From Pseudobdellovibrionaceae bacterium (GTDB taxonomy: Bacteria > Bdellovibrionota > Bdellovibrionia > Bdellovibrionales > UBA1609), in NCBI GenBank assembly GCA_020635075.1, contig JACKAM010000002.1:930001-994000 (forward strand): a DNA stretch of 64,000 bases, given 5' to 3'. A program made the translations under genes and the position numbers. Positions 26,155-34,411 of this stretch are shown here, piece by piece. A model generated the notes under the pieces. The model was not told where the DNA came from. It made no database searches and saw nothing but the letters and a program-made list of their open reading frames with translations. Numbering within the stretch: position 1 is the stretch's first letter; every line of letters begins with the position of its first letter.

Positions 26155-26451
26155 ATGAAGGTTTGTCGTCAGTTTTTAGTTTCAGGGCTAGTTCAGGGCG
26201 TCGGCTTCCGCGCCTTTACCTCTAGGGAGGCCGGTAAGCTGAACATCTTCGGTTGGGTTCGTAACCTGGCTGATGGTCGAGTCGAGGCGATCGCGTTTGC
26301 TCCCCAAGATGTTTTAGCTGAGTTTGAACAAAAGTTGCGCAAGGGACCTTTGGCATCTCGGGTGGAAGATCTTATTGTAGTAGATGTAGAGTATGATGAA
26401 ATACTTGGCCCATTTTTTATTTTAGATGACGGGGAGGCTCCGTGGCAGTGA
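26155..26451 (+). CDS. acyP: Acylphosphatase
   Basis: This small 98-residue enzyme hydrolyses acyl phosphates. The signature VSGLVQGVGFRAFT (about 9-22) contains the phosphate-binding Arg, and GWVRNLADGRVEA contains the catalytic Asn. The start ATG at 26155 has AAGG about 7 nt upstream. The end overlaps the next gene by 10 bp. Its neighbours give no metabolic clue. Confidence 0.95.
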   Translation: MKVCRQFLVSGLVQGVGFRAFTSREAGKLNIFGWVRNLADGRVEAIAFAPQDVLAEFEQKLRKGPLASRVEDLIVVDVEYDEILGPFFILDDGEAPWQ

Positions 26452-26861
26452 AAGCTCTAGGGCTGGTGATGGCAATTATCCTTTGTCTGAGTGTGGGAGC
26501 CCCAGCGGCCGAAGCCCAGTATCCAAATAACAATAACTCACAGCAGGCCACAGCGATCGGTCCAAGAAAACAGCTGGCGACCATCATCTTCTCTGGATTG
26601 GCGGGGGCGATCTTAGGCCTTAGCACTTTAAGCTTTTACGGTCGTCCCCAGGACAAACTGTCTAACATTGCCATAGGTTTTGCCGTGGGAATCATTGCCG
26701 GCACAGTGTACACGACCTATCAGGCCGCAACAAAACCCAAAACCTACTTCGAGACCATGCTGCCACAAACGGAACAGGAGCAAATGATGATCTCTCAGGC
26801 CATGGTGATGCCGGATCAAGATCTTTCCCAGCTACAGTTAAAATGGGAGTGGGATTTTTAG
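26442..26861 (+). CDS. Small exported/membrane protein of unknown function
   Basis: The 139-residue protein has a signal peptide or first membrane helix (VMAIILCLSVGAPAAEA) followed by an Asn/Gln-rich stretch, then two hydrophobic segments (about 46-66 and 75-95) rich in Gly and Ala, and a polar C-terminus ending in WEWDF. I do not recognise the family. The GTG start lies inside the acyP end, so the two are likely co-translated. It converges with pilT, overlapping its stop by 4 nt. An inner-membrane location is likely; the role is unknown. Confidence 0.7.
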   Translation: MAVKALGLVMAIILCLSVGAPAAEAQYPNNNNSQQATAIGPRKQLATIIFSGLAGAILGLSTLSFYGRPQDKLSNIAIGFAVGIIAGTVYTTYQAATKPKTYFETMLPQTEQEQMMISQAMVMPDQDLSQLQLKWEWDF

Positions 26862-28123
26862 CCGGCTTTTTTCTTGAAGCCAAAATTCTTCAAAAGATTA
26901 CCCGCCCCGCTGCTAGCGGGAGGAGGGCTGGCGCTGGTGCTGGTGATTTTGACACCGCCACCGCCACCGCCGCCAGGTGGTCTGCCAGGAGGACCGCCTC
27001 CAGGGGGCCGTTGACCCGGTTGGCCCGGGGGACGCTGCTGAGGTGCCGCCGCGGACGGGCTGGGAGCAGCAGACTCCTCTTTTTTGGCGTCTTTGTGAAT
27101 GCCGAGGAAGATTTCTCCCTCTTCGACGGAGATCTTGCCTTCCTTCATAAGAGCACGAATTGAACTATCAAAGGTCAGCATGCCGTGAGAGGAGCCGGTC
27201 TGCATGGCTGAAGGAATCTGGAAAGTCTTGCCTTCACGAATCAGATTCCCAACAGCATGGGTATTGACCAATACTTCAAGGGCCGCCACTCGGCCCGGTT
27301 TGTCGGCGCGAGGGAAGAGAGTCTGGGCGACAACACCCCTTAAGCTTTCCGCAAGCATGACCCGAACCTGAGCCTGTTGCCCTTGAGGGAACACGTCAAT
27401 AATTCGGTCGACAGTTTTAGCCGCACTATTGGTGTGAAGAGTACCAAATACCAAGTGACCGGTCTCAGCAGCGGTCATGGCCAGGTGAATGGTTTCCAGG
27501 TCTCGCATCTCACCCACAAGAATGATGTCGGGATCTTCACGAAGGGCGGCTTTAAGGGCATTTGCGAAGGACTTTGTATGGCTGGTGACTTCCCGTTGGT
27601 TAATCAGGCACATCCGATTTTCATGCACAAACTCGATGGGATCTTCAATGGTCAAAATATGCTCTTTGCGTTCACAGTTGATGGTGTGAAGGAGAGCTGC
27701 AAGAGTCGTTGACTTGCCTGATCCCGTGGGCCCGGTAACCAAGATCAATCCTCTGGGAACTTCAACGAGTTTCAGCAGGGACTCTGGTAGTCCAAGCTCA
27801 TGGACAGTCTTAATTTCCTCCGGAATCACACGGAAGACGCCGCCCATCCCCCGGCGTTGCATAAAGACGTTCACACGAAAGCGACCGAGGCCTTTGATGG
27901 CGTAACTGCAATCCAGTTCCCATTGTTCGACGAACTGTCGCTTTTGCTTGTCATTGAGAATTTCAAAAATCAGAGCTTGAACGTTTTCGTTGGTCAAAGA
28001 AGGGTGCTCAAGACGAACCATTTCGCCATGAATGCGCAGAATGGGAGGAGCACCCGAAGACAAATGCATATCCGAGGCATTTTGCGCCACCATCACTTGA
28101 AAGAGTTTGTCGATCTGAGCCAT
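26858..28123 (-). CDS. pilT: Twitching motility ATPase PilT with Pro/Gly-rich tail
   Basis: PilT is the hexameric ATPase that retracts type IV pili. It has the family start (SDMHLSSG, about 18-25), Walker A GPTGSGKST (near 130), the Asp box, AIRHLP-like region and the HTNSAAKTVDRIIDVFP segment. The core ends near residue 352. An extra tail of about 65 residues, rich in Pro, Gly and Gln with a run of seven Gly, is not found in typical PilT and ends in a basic NFGFKKKAG. ATG at 28123 (MAQIDKL) with GAGG upstream is preferred over one 36 nt earlier. No other pilus genes are nearby. Confidence 0.94.
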   Translation of the reverse strand: MAQIDKLFQVMVAQNASDMHLSSGAPPILRIHGEMVRLEHPSLTNENVQALIFEILNDKQKRQFVEQWELDCSYAIKGLGRFRVNVFMQRRGMGGVFRVIPEEIKTVHELGLPESLLKLVEVPRGLILVTGPTGSGKSTTLAALLHTINCERKEHILTIEDPIEFVHENRMCLINQREVTSHTKSFANALKAALREDPDIILVGEMRDLETIHLAMTAAETGHLVFGTLHTNSAAKTVDRIIDVFPQGQQAQVRVMLAESLRGVVAQTLFPRADKPGRVAALEVLVNTHAVGNLIREGKTFQIPSAMQTGSSHGMLTFDSSIRALMKEGKISVEEGEIFLGIHKDAKKEESAAPSPSAAAPQQRPPGQPGQRPPGGGPPGRPPGGGGGGGVKITSTSASPPPASSGAGNLLKNFGFKKKAG

Positions 28124-28243
28124 CCAGCCTCTCGAAGTCGATAAATGTCGATTTTCCATTCAATTGATCGGCGTCATTGTCCCTGAGCTTAATGATTTAT
28201 GGCCGACGCAACGAGCCATCGCGGCGTGCATCCAAAAGACCAC

Positions 28244-28270
28244 TTGTGAATTGGAGATATTTGATATTAT
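28244..28270 (+). promoter_or_regulatory. Candidate sigma70-type promoter of rng
   Basis: TTGTGA (28244-28249) and TATTAT (28265-28270) have 4/6 and 5/6 matches to consensus but are only 15 nt apart, shorter than the ideal 17. It lies 60 nt before the rng start in the 200-bp divergent gap with pilT. Confidence 0.3.
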
Positions 28271-28330
28271 TGTGTTTTTTGGCATTCTTGGAGTGAGAAA
28301 GTGAGTTGAACTCAAACAGGGGCGAGCTGA

Positions 28331-29854
28331 TTGTCGGCGGAAATATTGATTAATGTTCGGCCCACCCAGACCCGGGTGGCCTATGTCGAAGATCGTGAGC
28401 TCGTGGACCTCAAGATCGAGCGGCGGACCTCCCCAACTTTGGTCGGATCCATCTATCGTGGCCGAGTGATGCGGGTACTTCCAGGAATGCAGGCATCCTT
28501 TGTTGATATTGGTTTGGACCGCGCAGCCTTTCTCTATGTTGGTGATGTGCGCACCGACCAACATGCGGAAAAAAATCTCTTCGATGAGGCTCCCGGACCC
28601 AAGGAAGAGGACCTGGTAATAGAGGGCAGCGAAGAGGAAGAAGAGGAATCAAAGGTTAATATCCAGGATCTTCTCAAAGAAGGGCAAATCATCCTGGTTC
28701 AAGTGGCCAAAGATCCTTTGGGAAGCAAGGGTGCGCGAATTACCACCCATATTTCTCTGCCCGGTCGCCACCTGGTCTTTATGCCGACGATCAACCACCT
28801 TGGCATTAGCCGCCGAATTGAGGATGAGGGTGAGCGCGAACGCTTGCGGACCATGGTGGAAAAGCTCCAGCCGAATGGAGGGGTCATTGTCCGTACCGCA
28901 GGGGAAGGGGCGACTGAAAAGAGCTTAGGTGAGGATTTAGACTACCTCCACCGCCTGTGGAAAGAAATCGAGAAGAATTACCAAAAGGGAAAGGGCCAGG
29001 GCCTTATTCACTCGGAAATGGACGTTGAGCTGCGGGCTCTCCGCGATATGCTCAACGAGAATGTGGAAAAGGTGGTGGTAGATCATAAAGAGGCCTTTGA
29101 GAAGGTGGGCAATTTTGTGACTCACTTTATGCCCAAGTTCAAAAACAAGGTGGAACACTATCGCGGCAAGTCTCCTCTGTTTGACTCCTACGAAATCGAC
29201 CTGGAGATTTCCCGCTCATTGGGGCGCAAGATCTGGCTGAAGTCCGGCGGCTATATTGTGGTGGACGAAGCGGAGGCACTGGTGGTCGTGGATGTGAATA
29301 CGGGAAGGTTCGTCGGCAAAAAAGATCTGGAAGACACGATCCTTAAGACCAATATGGAAGCGGCCAAAGAGATCGCCCATCAGCTACGCATTCGCAACTG
29401 CGGTGGGATCATCATTATTGATTTCATTGATATGGAAAAGGTCCTCCACCGGGAAAAGCTCATGGTTTTTCTCCAGGATCAGCTCAAAAAGGACAGGGCC
29501 CGCACCACCGTGCTGGCCATGTCAGACCTGGGCTTAGTGGAAATGACCCGCAAGCGAATTCGGCCCTCTTTGGTCTCAACCCTTTGCCAGCCCTGCCCCT
29601 ATTGCGACGGTAATGGCTATATTAAGCAGAGAGTCACGGTCGCCAATGAGATCTTCAGCGCTCTCGAGCGGGAGGCGCGTCGTCCGGGCACCAAGGCCAC
29701 GACGGTGGTGCATTGCCACAGTGACATTGCCGATTGGGTGTACAGCGAAGAGCAAGAAACCCTTGAATTCATTGAAAAACGCCTCGGGCACTCGATTGCC
29801 TTTAAGGTCGAGCCGGCCTACCACCTGGAGCAGTATGAAATTATTACAGTGTAG
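28331..29854 (+). CDS. rng: Ribonuclease G / RNase E family endoribonuclease
   Basis: It cuts single-stranded RNA in rRNA maturation and mRNA decay. The TTG at 28331 gives SAEILINVRPTQTRVAY, which aligns with the E. coli RNase G N-terminus, and AGGGG lies upstream. An S1 domain (SIYRGRVMRVLPGMQASFVDIG) is interrupted by an acidic insert of about 40 residues (EGSEEEEEES). The catalytic DNase-I-like part contains VVVDVNTGRF and IIIIDFIDM with the two Asp residues, and the zinc-link CPYC lies in CQPCPYCDGNG. At 507 residues it lacks the long RNase E scaffold tail, so RNase G is the better name. Confidence 0.94.
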   Translation: MSAEILINVRPTQTRVAYVEDRELVDLKIERRTSPTLVGSIYRGRVMRVLPGMQASFVDIGLDRAAFLYVGDVRTDQHAEKNLFDEAPGPKEEDLVIEGSEEEEEESKVNIQDLLKEGQIILVQVAKDPLGSKGARITTHISLPGRHLVFMPTINHLGISRRIEDEGERERLRTMVEKLQPNGGVIVRTAGEGATEKSLGEDLDYLHRLWKEIEKNYQKGKGQGLIHSEMDVELRALRDMLNENVEKVVVDHKEAFEKVGNFVTHFMPKFKNKVEHYRGKSPLFDSYEIDLEISRSLGRKIWLKSGGYIVVDEAEALVVVDVNTGRFVGKKDLEDTILKTNMEAAKEIAHQLRIRNCGGIIIIDFIDMEKVLHREKLMVFLQDQLKKDRARTTVLAMSDLGLVEMTRKRIRPSLVSTLCQPCPYCDGNGYIKQRVTVANEIFSALEREARRPGTKATTVVHCHSDIADWVYSEEQETLEFIEKRLGHSIAFKVEPAYHLEQYEIITV

Positions 29855-29943
29855 GCGGGAGGAGCTCTTGGGTGGGGGCTCTGCCGAGATGACCCAGGGC
29901 TTAAATTGGGGCCCAGGAATCCCATCCTAATTGAGTGAATTTA

Positions 29944-29974
29944 TTGACAGATCTTTTGCGCCGTGGCAGATACT
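29944..29974 (+). promoter_or_regulatory. Candidate promoter of rplU-rpmA
   Basis: A perfect -35 box TTGACA (29944-29949) is followed, with 19-nt spacing, by GATACT (29969-29974). It ends 35 nt before the rplU ATG, whose ribosome binding site is GGAGG. The wide spacing lowers confidence. Confidence 0.45.
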
Positions 29975-30009
29975 TCAAGCTTACGACCTGGTTTTGGAGG
30001 TAGTTGAAG

Positions 30010-30642
30010 ATGTACGCCATTATTCGTTCCGGCGGGAAGCAATACAAAGTTAAGGCTGGAGACACCTTGCGTGTCGAGAAGCTGGAAAAAGAGCTTGGTT
30101 CGGAATTTGATCTTGATGAAGTTTTGGTAGTCAGTGGTGACAAGACCTTTGTTGGTGAGCCCACTGTTCAGGGTGCGAAAGTAACGGTTGTTGTAACCCG
30201 TCAGACAAAAGCACCCAAGGTGATCGTTTTTAAGAAGAAGCGTCGCCAGGGATATCGCCGTATGCGTGGTCACCGTCAGCCCTATACAGAGCTGTTCGTA
30301 AAATCGATCACCAACCCAGAAGGCCAAAGCACTCAGGCAGACAACGATGCGCGTGTATTTAGTCCCGAGAAAAAGGCTGCCCAGATTGAAAAGGCTAAAG
30401 AGGTTCGTAAGGCCAAAAAGGAAACCGGACCTAAGCGCAAGGAAGTAAAAGCGTCTAAGAAGACTGCGGCGGCTTCTGGTACAGCGAAAAAAACGGCGGC
30501 TAAAAAAGTGACCAAGAAGAAAAAGAAGGCTGCCAAAAAGACGGCTAAGAAAAAAGCCGCGAAAAAGAAGTCAGCCGCTAAGAAAAAGACGGCGACGACT
30601 AAAAAGACAGCAAAAAAGAAAACGACTAAGAAGAAGGCCTAA
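30010..30642 (+). CDS. rplU: 50S ribosomal protein L21 with long Lys/Ala-rich tail
   Basis: Residues 1-102 are ordinary L21 (YAIIRSGGKQYKV, KKKRRQGYRRMRGHRQPYT), which binds 23S rRNA domain I. Residues about 104-210 are an added tail, increasingly made of Lys, Ala and Thr (AKKTAKKKAAKKKSA), similar in composition to histone H1 tails. L21 normally stops near 103 residues, so the tail doubles the protein. ATG at 30010 (MYAII) is chosen over TTG six nt upstream; GGAGG precedes it. The tail may bind rRNA, DNA or other nucleic acid, which is inference. It is followed by rpmA in the usual order. Confidence 0.96.
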   Translation: MYAIIRSGGKQYKVKAGDTLRVEKLEKELGSEFDLDEVLVVSGDKTFVGEPTVQGAKVTVVVTRQTKAPKVIVFKKKRRQGYRRMRGHRQPYTELFVKSITNPEGQSTQADNDARVFSPEKKAAQIEKAKEVRKAKKETGPKRKEVKASKKTAAASGTAKKTAAKKVTKKKKKAAKKTAKKKAAKKKSAAKKKTATTKKTAKKKTTKKKA

Positions 30643-30703
30643 TTAGGGCCTCTTCGGGTCAGTGAAGTTTGATTTGAATTTGAACGTAACGTAGGGGTGC
30701 TCA

Positions 30704-30964
30704 ATGGCATCGAAAAAAGCAGCAGGTAGTACGAAGAACGGACGCGACAGTCAGAGTAAACGCTTAGGTGTTAAGCGCTTTGGTGGCCAGTTGGTTAATC
30801 CTGGAACCATTATCGTGCGCCAGCGTGGGACCAGATTTCATTTGGGTAACAATGTGAAAATGGGTCGTGATTTCACCATCTATTCGATTATTGAAGGCTT
30901 GGTGAAGTTTGAGCGCATCACAAAGTCCCGCATGAAAGTTAGCGTTTACCCGAAAACGGCCTAA
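30704..30964 (+). CDS. rpmA: 50S ribosomal protein L27
   Basis: The 86-residue protein has the L27 start (ASKKAAGSTKNGRDS) reaching toward the peptidyl-transferase centre, without the extra N-terminal leader that Firmicutes cleave, followed by KRLGVKRFGG and VRQRGT. The stretch FHLGNNVKMGRDFTIYS differs slightly from the usual FHPGxNVGxGxD. It has AGGGG 7 nt before the ATG. It is co-transcribed with rplU and followed by obgE, the standard bacterial order. Confidence 0.97.
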   Translation: MASKKAAGSTKNGRDSQSKRLGVKRFGGQLVNPGTIIVRQRGTRFHLGNNVKMGRDFTIYSIIEGLVKFERITKSRMKVSVYPKTA

Positions 30965-30983
30965 CTGTCCGACACAGTTTTAA

Positions 30984-31006
30984 TGAGCCTGGTGCCGACA
31001 GGCTCA
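30984..31006 (+). other. Hairpin 1 between rpmA and obgE
   Basis: A perfect 8-bp stem (TGAGCCTG at 30984-30991, CAGGCTCA at 30999-31006) closes a 7-nt loop. An A-run, not a T-run, follows, so it is not an ordinary terminator. It lies 20 nt after the rpmA stop. Confidence 0.4.
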
Positions 31007-31014
31007 AAAATGTC

Positions 31015-31043
31015 CAGGCATCCCTTTATTTTGAGGATGCCTG
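31015..31043 (+). other. Hairpin 2 between rpmA and obgE
   Basis: A perfect 9-bp stem (CAGGCATCC at 31015-31023, GGATGCCTG at 31035-31043) closes an 11-nt loop. It ends 22 nt before the obgE ATG and has no following T-run. Together with hairpin 1 it may stabilise or process the ribosomal-protein mRNA, or limit read-through into obgE. Confidence 0.4.
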
Positions 31044-31065
31044 CAGAACCAAACTAGGCAAAATC

Positions 31066-32097
31066 ATGAAATTTATCGACGAAGTGACCTTAGCTGTGGC
31101 CTCTGGCAAGGGAGGACCTGGGTGTGTGAGTTTTCGTCGTGAATCCATGGTTCCCCGCGGAGGCCCTGATGGGGGGCATGGTGGCAAGGGCGGCGATGTC
31201 CTTGTCCGCGTCAATCCCCATCTTAACTCCCTCTTGGACTTGCACAATCTAAAGCGGCTTTCGGCTGAGAATGGCCAGCCCGGAATGGCCGAAAAAATGG
31301 ACGGCAGGGCGGGTAAGGATCTGGTCATAGATGTTCCAGCAGGAACAGTCGTCACCGATGAGTCGGGAAATGTTCTTGTCGATATGGGAGAGGTTCAGGA
31401 GACCGTCCTGTTGGAGGGAGGCCTGGGTGGAAAGGGTAACACCTTTTACAAGACCTCGGTCAATCAGGCACCAGGGATTGCCCAAAAGGGGATGCCAGGT
31501 GAAGAGCTGGTCATCCACTTAGAGCTCAAGCTCATTGCTGATGTGGGCATCATTGGCTTCCCCAACGCCGGGAAGTCGACCATTATCTCGGTGATTTCAG
31601 CAGCTAAGCCGAAGATTGCCGACTATCCGTTTACCACTCTGGTTCCCAACTTGGGCGTTGTTCGCTATGGAGATGCGGATTCATTTGTTGCCGCAGACAT
31701 TCCGGGTTTGATTGTCGGGGCTCACAAGGGTGTTGGGCTTGGCTCTCAGTTTTTACGCCATATAGAGCGGACCCGAGTGTTTGTCCATGTCGTCGATGCC
31801 AGCGAAATGAGCCAGAGGGACCCGGTTCAAGATTATAAAGATATTAACGAAGAGCTAAAGCTCTACGATGAAATGCACCAGAGTAAGGAGGGCTATTGGC
31901 CCCTGTCCGATCGCCCTCAGGTGGTGGTGTTAAATAAAATGGACGTCGTTCCTGAAGAAAGAGAGCACCAGTTGGTTGAGGAGTTCAGGCGTATGGGTGT
32001 CACTGCTTTACCGGTGTCTGCGGCGACGAGAAAGAATATTAAGGAATTGATATTTGCGGCTGGTAGCCATGTCATAAAAGGGGATCAGAGTGAGTGA
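31066..32097 (+). CDS. obgE: GTPase Obg/CgtA
   Basis: Obg is an essential ribosome-associated GTPase in 50S assembly. The 343-residue protein has the glycine-rich Obg fold (GKGGPGCVSFRRE, GGHGGKGGDV) at 1-158 and the G domain with G1 GFPNAGKST, G3 DIPGLI and G4 NKMD. The optional C-terminal OCT domain is absent. The stop overlaps the GTG of the nadD-rsfS gene by 8 nt, so the two are coupled. Confidence 0.97.
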   Translation: MKFIDEVTLAVASGKGGPGCVSFRRESMVPRGGPDGGHGGKGGDVLVRVNPHLNSLLDLHNLKRLSAENGQPGMAEKMDGRAGKDLVIDVPAGTVVTDESGNVLVDMGEVQETVLLEGGLGGKGNTFYKTSVNQAPGIAQKGMPGEELVIHLELKLIADVGIIGFPNAGKSTIISVISAAKPKIADYPFTTLVPNLGVVRYGDADSFVAADIPGLIVGAHKGVGLGSQFLRHIERTRVFVHVVDASEMSQRDPVQDYKDINEELKLYDEMHQSKEGYWPLSDRPQVVVLNKMDVVPEEREHQLVEEFRRMGVTALPVSAATRKNIKELIFAAGSHVIKGDQSE

Positions 32098-33148
32098 TCG
32101 AATTGGAATTTTTGGCGGCACATTTAGTCCATTTCACATGGGACACTTAAACAGCCTTCTAACCGTGGCGGGAGAGCTGGAGCTCGATCAAGTGAGAGTC
32201 ATTCCCGCCTATCAGAGTCCAAATCGCCCCCGTCTCGAAGGGCCTAATCCGGAGGAGAGGCTGGCTTTGGTGCGGCTTGGAGTGTCTTCCTACTCCCCAC
32301 TGTTGGTCGCTGATGACCGCGAGGTTCAGCGTGGCGGCGTGAGCTATACTCTAGACACGGTTCAGGATCTTCGTTCGGAGTTCAAGACCGAGAATTTGTT
32401 TCTTATCATTGGTGCAGATCAATTCGAAAACTTCGACCATTGGAAGGCTTTTACAGAAATTCTTCAGGAAGTCGACCTAGTCGTCACCACACGTCCGGGC
32501 TTTGAGTGGCCGGAAGGGCTCGAAAGCTTTCCTCCCGGTCTTCGCGGTTTGGTCAAAAAAAATGATGGCAAAGTGATCGAACTCGCGACGAGTAAAAAGA
32601 TCTATTTTGTGAAACTCAATGACATAGATGTGTCCGGATCGGAGCTTCGACGTCGGTTGCGCTCCGGAGAATCACTCGATGGCTTGGTTCCGGAAGGCGT
32701 GGACGAAATGATCCGCGAAAGGGGTTGGTTCGAGGATCTTCACAAGAAGGTGGAGAACTACCTGGAGTTAACGCAGGAGATGGGCCGCATTCTCAACGAA
32801 AAGAATGCCATTAACGTCGTCGGATTTGATTTAGGAGAGACGCATTTTCCCGCTCAATTCACTCTGGTGGCCTCGGGATCTAACACTCGGCAAACCAATG
32901 CCATCGCTGAGCACTTGATGAATCAGGTTCATCAAACCTATGGGTTTTGGCCTCAGAATATTGAGGGGCAGTCTGAGGGGCGCTGGGTGGTGCTTGATTA
33001 TGGGGCCCTGATTGTGCACATCTTTTACGACTATGCCCGTGCCGAATACAAAATTGAGGACCTTTGGGCTGACGCCGGTCGAGTAGTTATTCACGATCCC
33101 CATGCGGCCTTTCGAAAACCTGGGGATAAGCCGGGGCCTCGTTCGTGA
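32090..33148 (+). CDS. nadD: Fused NadD (NaMN adenylyltransferase) - RsfS (ribosomal silencing factor)
   Basis: One uninterrupted 352-residue frame joins two proteins usually made separately. Residues 1 to about 212 are NadD: GGTFSPFHMGH with the nucleotidyl-transfer HxGH and VSGSELRRRL near 188, making nicotinate adenine dinucleotide for NAD synthesis. After a short helix, residues about 225-335 are RsfS/Iojap: NVVGFDLGE, SNTRQTNAIAEHL, GRWVVLDYGALIVHIF and YKIEDLW, which binds L14 and blocks subunit joining in starvation. Adjacent nadD and rsfS genes are common, so fusion by loss of a stop is plausible. The GTG start overlaps obgE; the end overlaps rlmH by 4 nt. Confidence 0.93.
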   Translation: MSDRIGIFGGTFSPFHMGHLNSLLTVAGELELDQVRVIPAYQSPNRPRLEGPNPEERLALVRLGVSSYSPLLVADDREVQRGGVSYTLDTVQDLRSEFKTENLFLIIGADQFENFDHWKAFTEILQEVDLVVTTRPGFEWPEGLESFPPGLRGLVKKNDGKVIELATSKKIYFVKLNDIDVSGSELRRRLRSGESLDGLVPEGVDEMIRERGWFEDLHKKVENYLELTQEMGRILNEKNAINVVGFDLGETHFPAQFTLVASGSNTRQTNAIAEHLMNQVHQTYGFWPQNIEGQSEGRWVVLDYGALIVHIFYDYARAEYKIEDLWADAGRVVIHDPHAAFRKPGDKPGPRS

Positions 33149-33618
33149 GAGCAGCCCTCCTCTTTGTTCAAACGAGCAAAGACAGCTGGCATCAGGACTC
33201 GAACCAAGTTTACTTGGAAAAAATATCGAGGATGCTTCCCTTTGACGTGGTTGCGGTTAAGTCGGACAGTTCAGGCCGCAAGGAAAAAGACCGCAAGATT
33301 ACGGCTGAAGACTCGCGCCTGCTAAAGGTACTGTCCCCTGATGACTGGGTCATTGCCTTTGATGAAAAGGGCAAGACGTTCTCATCCTCCAGAGAGTTCT
33401 CCCAATTTTTGGTAAAGAAGTTGGAAATGGGAAAGGCTCGCGTGGTTTTTATTATTGGTGGAGCATTTGGACTCGGGCCTGAGGTTCGGGCGAGAGCCAA
33501 TGAGTTCATCAGCCTGAGTCCCCTAACCATGAACCACCAGGTCGCAAGCCTTGTCGCCCTTGAGCAGATCTATCGTGCTCTGACGATTTGGAAGGGCATT
33601 CCTTATCACAATGAATAA
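33145..33618 (+). CDS. rlmH: 23S rRNA pseudouridine-1915 N3-methyltransferase RlmH
   Basis: RlmH is a SPOUT methyltransferase that methylates pseudouridine 1915 in helix 69 of 23S rRNA. At 157 residues it has the family length. The SAM-binding knot is visible in FIIGGAFGLGPEV and LSPLTMNHQVASLVALEQIYRA, and it ends GIPYHNE, close to the family's usual PYHR/PYHN ending. The GTG start overlaps the preceding TGA. The order nadD-rsfS-rlmH is widespread, which supports reading the upstream gene as NadD plus RsfS. Confidence 0.95.
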   Translation: MRAALLFVQTSKDSWHQDSNQVYLEKISRMLPFDVVAVKSDSSGRKEKDRKITAEDSRLLKVLSPDDWVIAFDEKGKTFSSSREFSQFLVKKLEMGKARVVFIIGGAFGLGPEVRARANEFISLSPLTMNHQVASLVALEQIYRALTIWKGIPYHNE

Positions 33619-33711
33619 TAGCCCTTAGGGTGTTGTCCGGGAGCAATCGGACGGCCGGAGTCCTTGAGCCACTTTTAAAGTAAAATCTGCAAATGGCATT
33701 GCTTGCATGAG

Positions 33712-34365
33712 ATGTTCGGCATGTGGAAGTTCAAGCAACTCATCAGATGTTGTCCCCTCTGTGGATGGCTGTGGACAGAGCAGAATGGGCTTTGCAGGAG
33801 CTGTTGGTCCTACCTGCTGAACCAGCGACTAAAATCTTTCCAGCAAAACAGAACAATGGATGGAATCCAGACGCGTAGCCTGTTTGATTGGGGAAGTCAC
33901 AATGATGCGGGTATTCGCCGACTGGTACTTAGCCTCAAGGGCGGAGCGGGTGATAGGGCTCTCTGGAGAGAACTTTCCGTCGCTTTGGCCCGTTCGTGGA
34001 TAGAAGCTCGCGAAGGCCATGGGTGGGTGATAGTGCCGAGTCCCCCGAGGAAACATGGGCATGAGGACCATGCGGTACTCTTGGCCCGAATGCTTGGGAA
34101 TCTACTGGGAATTGAAGTCAGACCTGCTCTGCGGAGAAGAGACTCGCGTCGGAGGCAAAAACGACTGGGGAGGCTGGCCCGCCGGGCACAATCCCCTCAC
34201 GACCAGTTCGAGGTCATTGATCGAGGTAATAAATACAGGCGAGTCTTATTTGTCGACGATGTCGTGACGACGGGGGCTACGGCCACAGGCGCCTGGGAGA
34301 GCCTTGGGCGCCCCAAGCACTTTCAGGTTTGGTCCATTGCCCGTAGGCTGTCTTGCCGACCTTGA
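33712..34365 (+). CDS. ComF-family phosphoribosyltransferase-like protein
   Basis: It has an N-terminal zinc-ribbon-like Cys set (CCPLCGWLW, then GLCRSCW) and a C-terminal PRTase fold with the PRPP loop RVLFVDDVVTTGATATGA. ComF proteins (about 220 residues) act in uptake or processing of transforming DNA in some bacteria; in many others the role is unknown. Three starts are possible: TTG 33703, ATG 33712 and ATG 33721, and no strong ribosome binding site decides between them. The gap to rlmH is about 90 bp. No other competence genes are in view apart from the distant pilT. Confidence 0.85.
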   Translation: MFGMWKFKQLIRCCPLCGWLWTEQNGLCRSCWSYLLNQRLKSFQQNRTMDGIQTRSLFDWGSHNDAGIRRLVLSLKGGAGDRALWRELSVALARSWIEAREGHGWVIVPSPPRKHGHEDHAVLLARMLGNLLGIEVRPALRRRDSRRRQKRLGRLARRAQSPHDQFEVIDRGNKYRRVLFVDDVVTTGATATGAWESLGRPKHFQVWSIARRLSCRP

Positions 34366-34411
34366 ATGGGTCTGATAAAACCTGATGAATATTAACGCTT
34401 AGGGGATGCCA

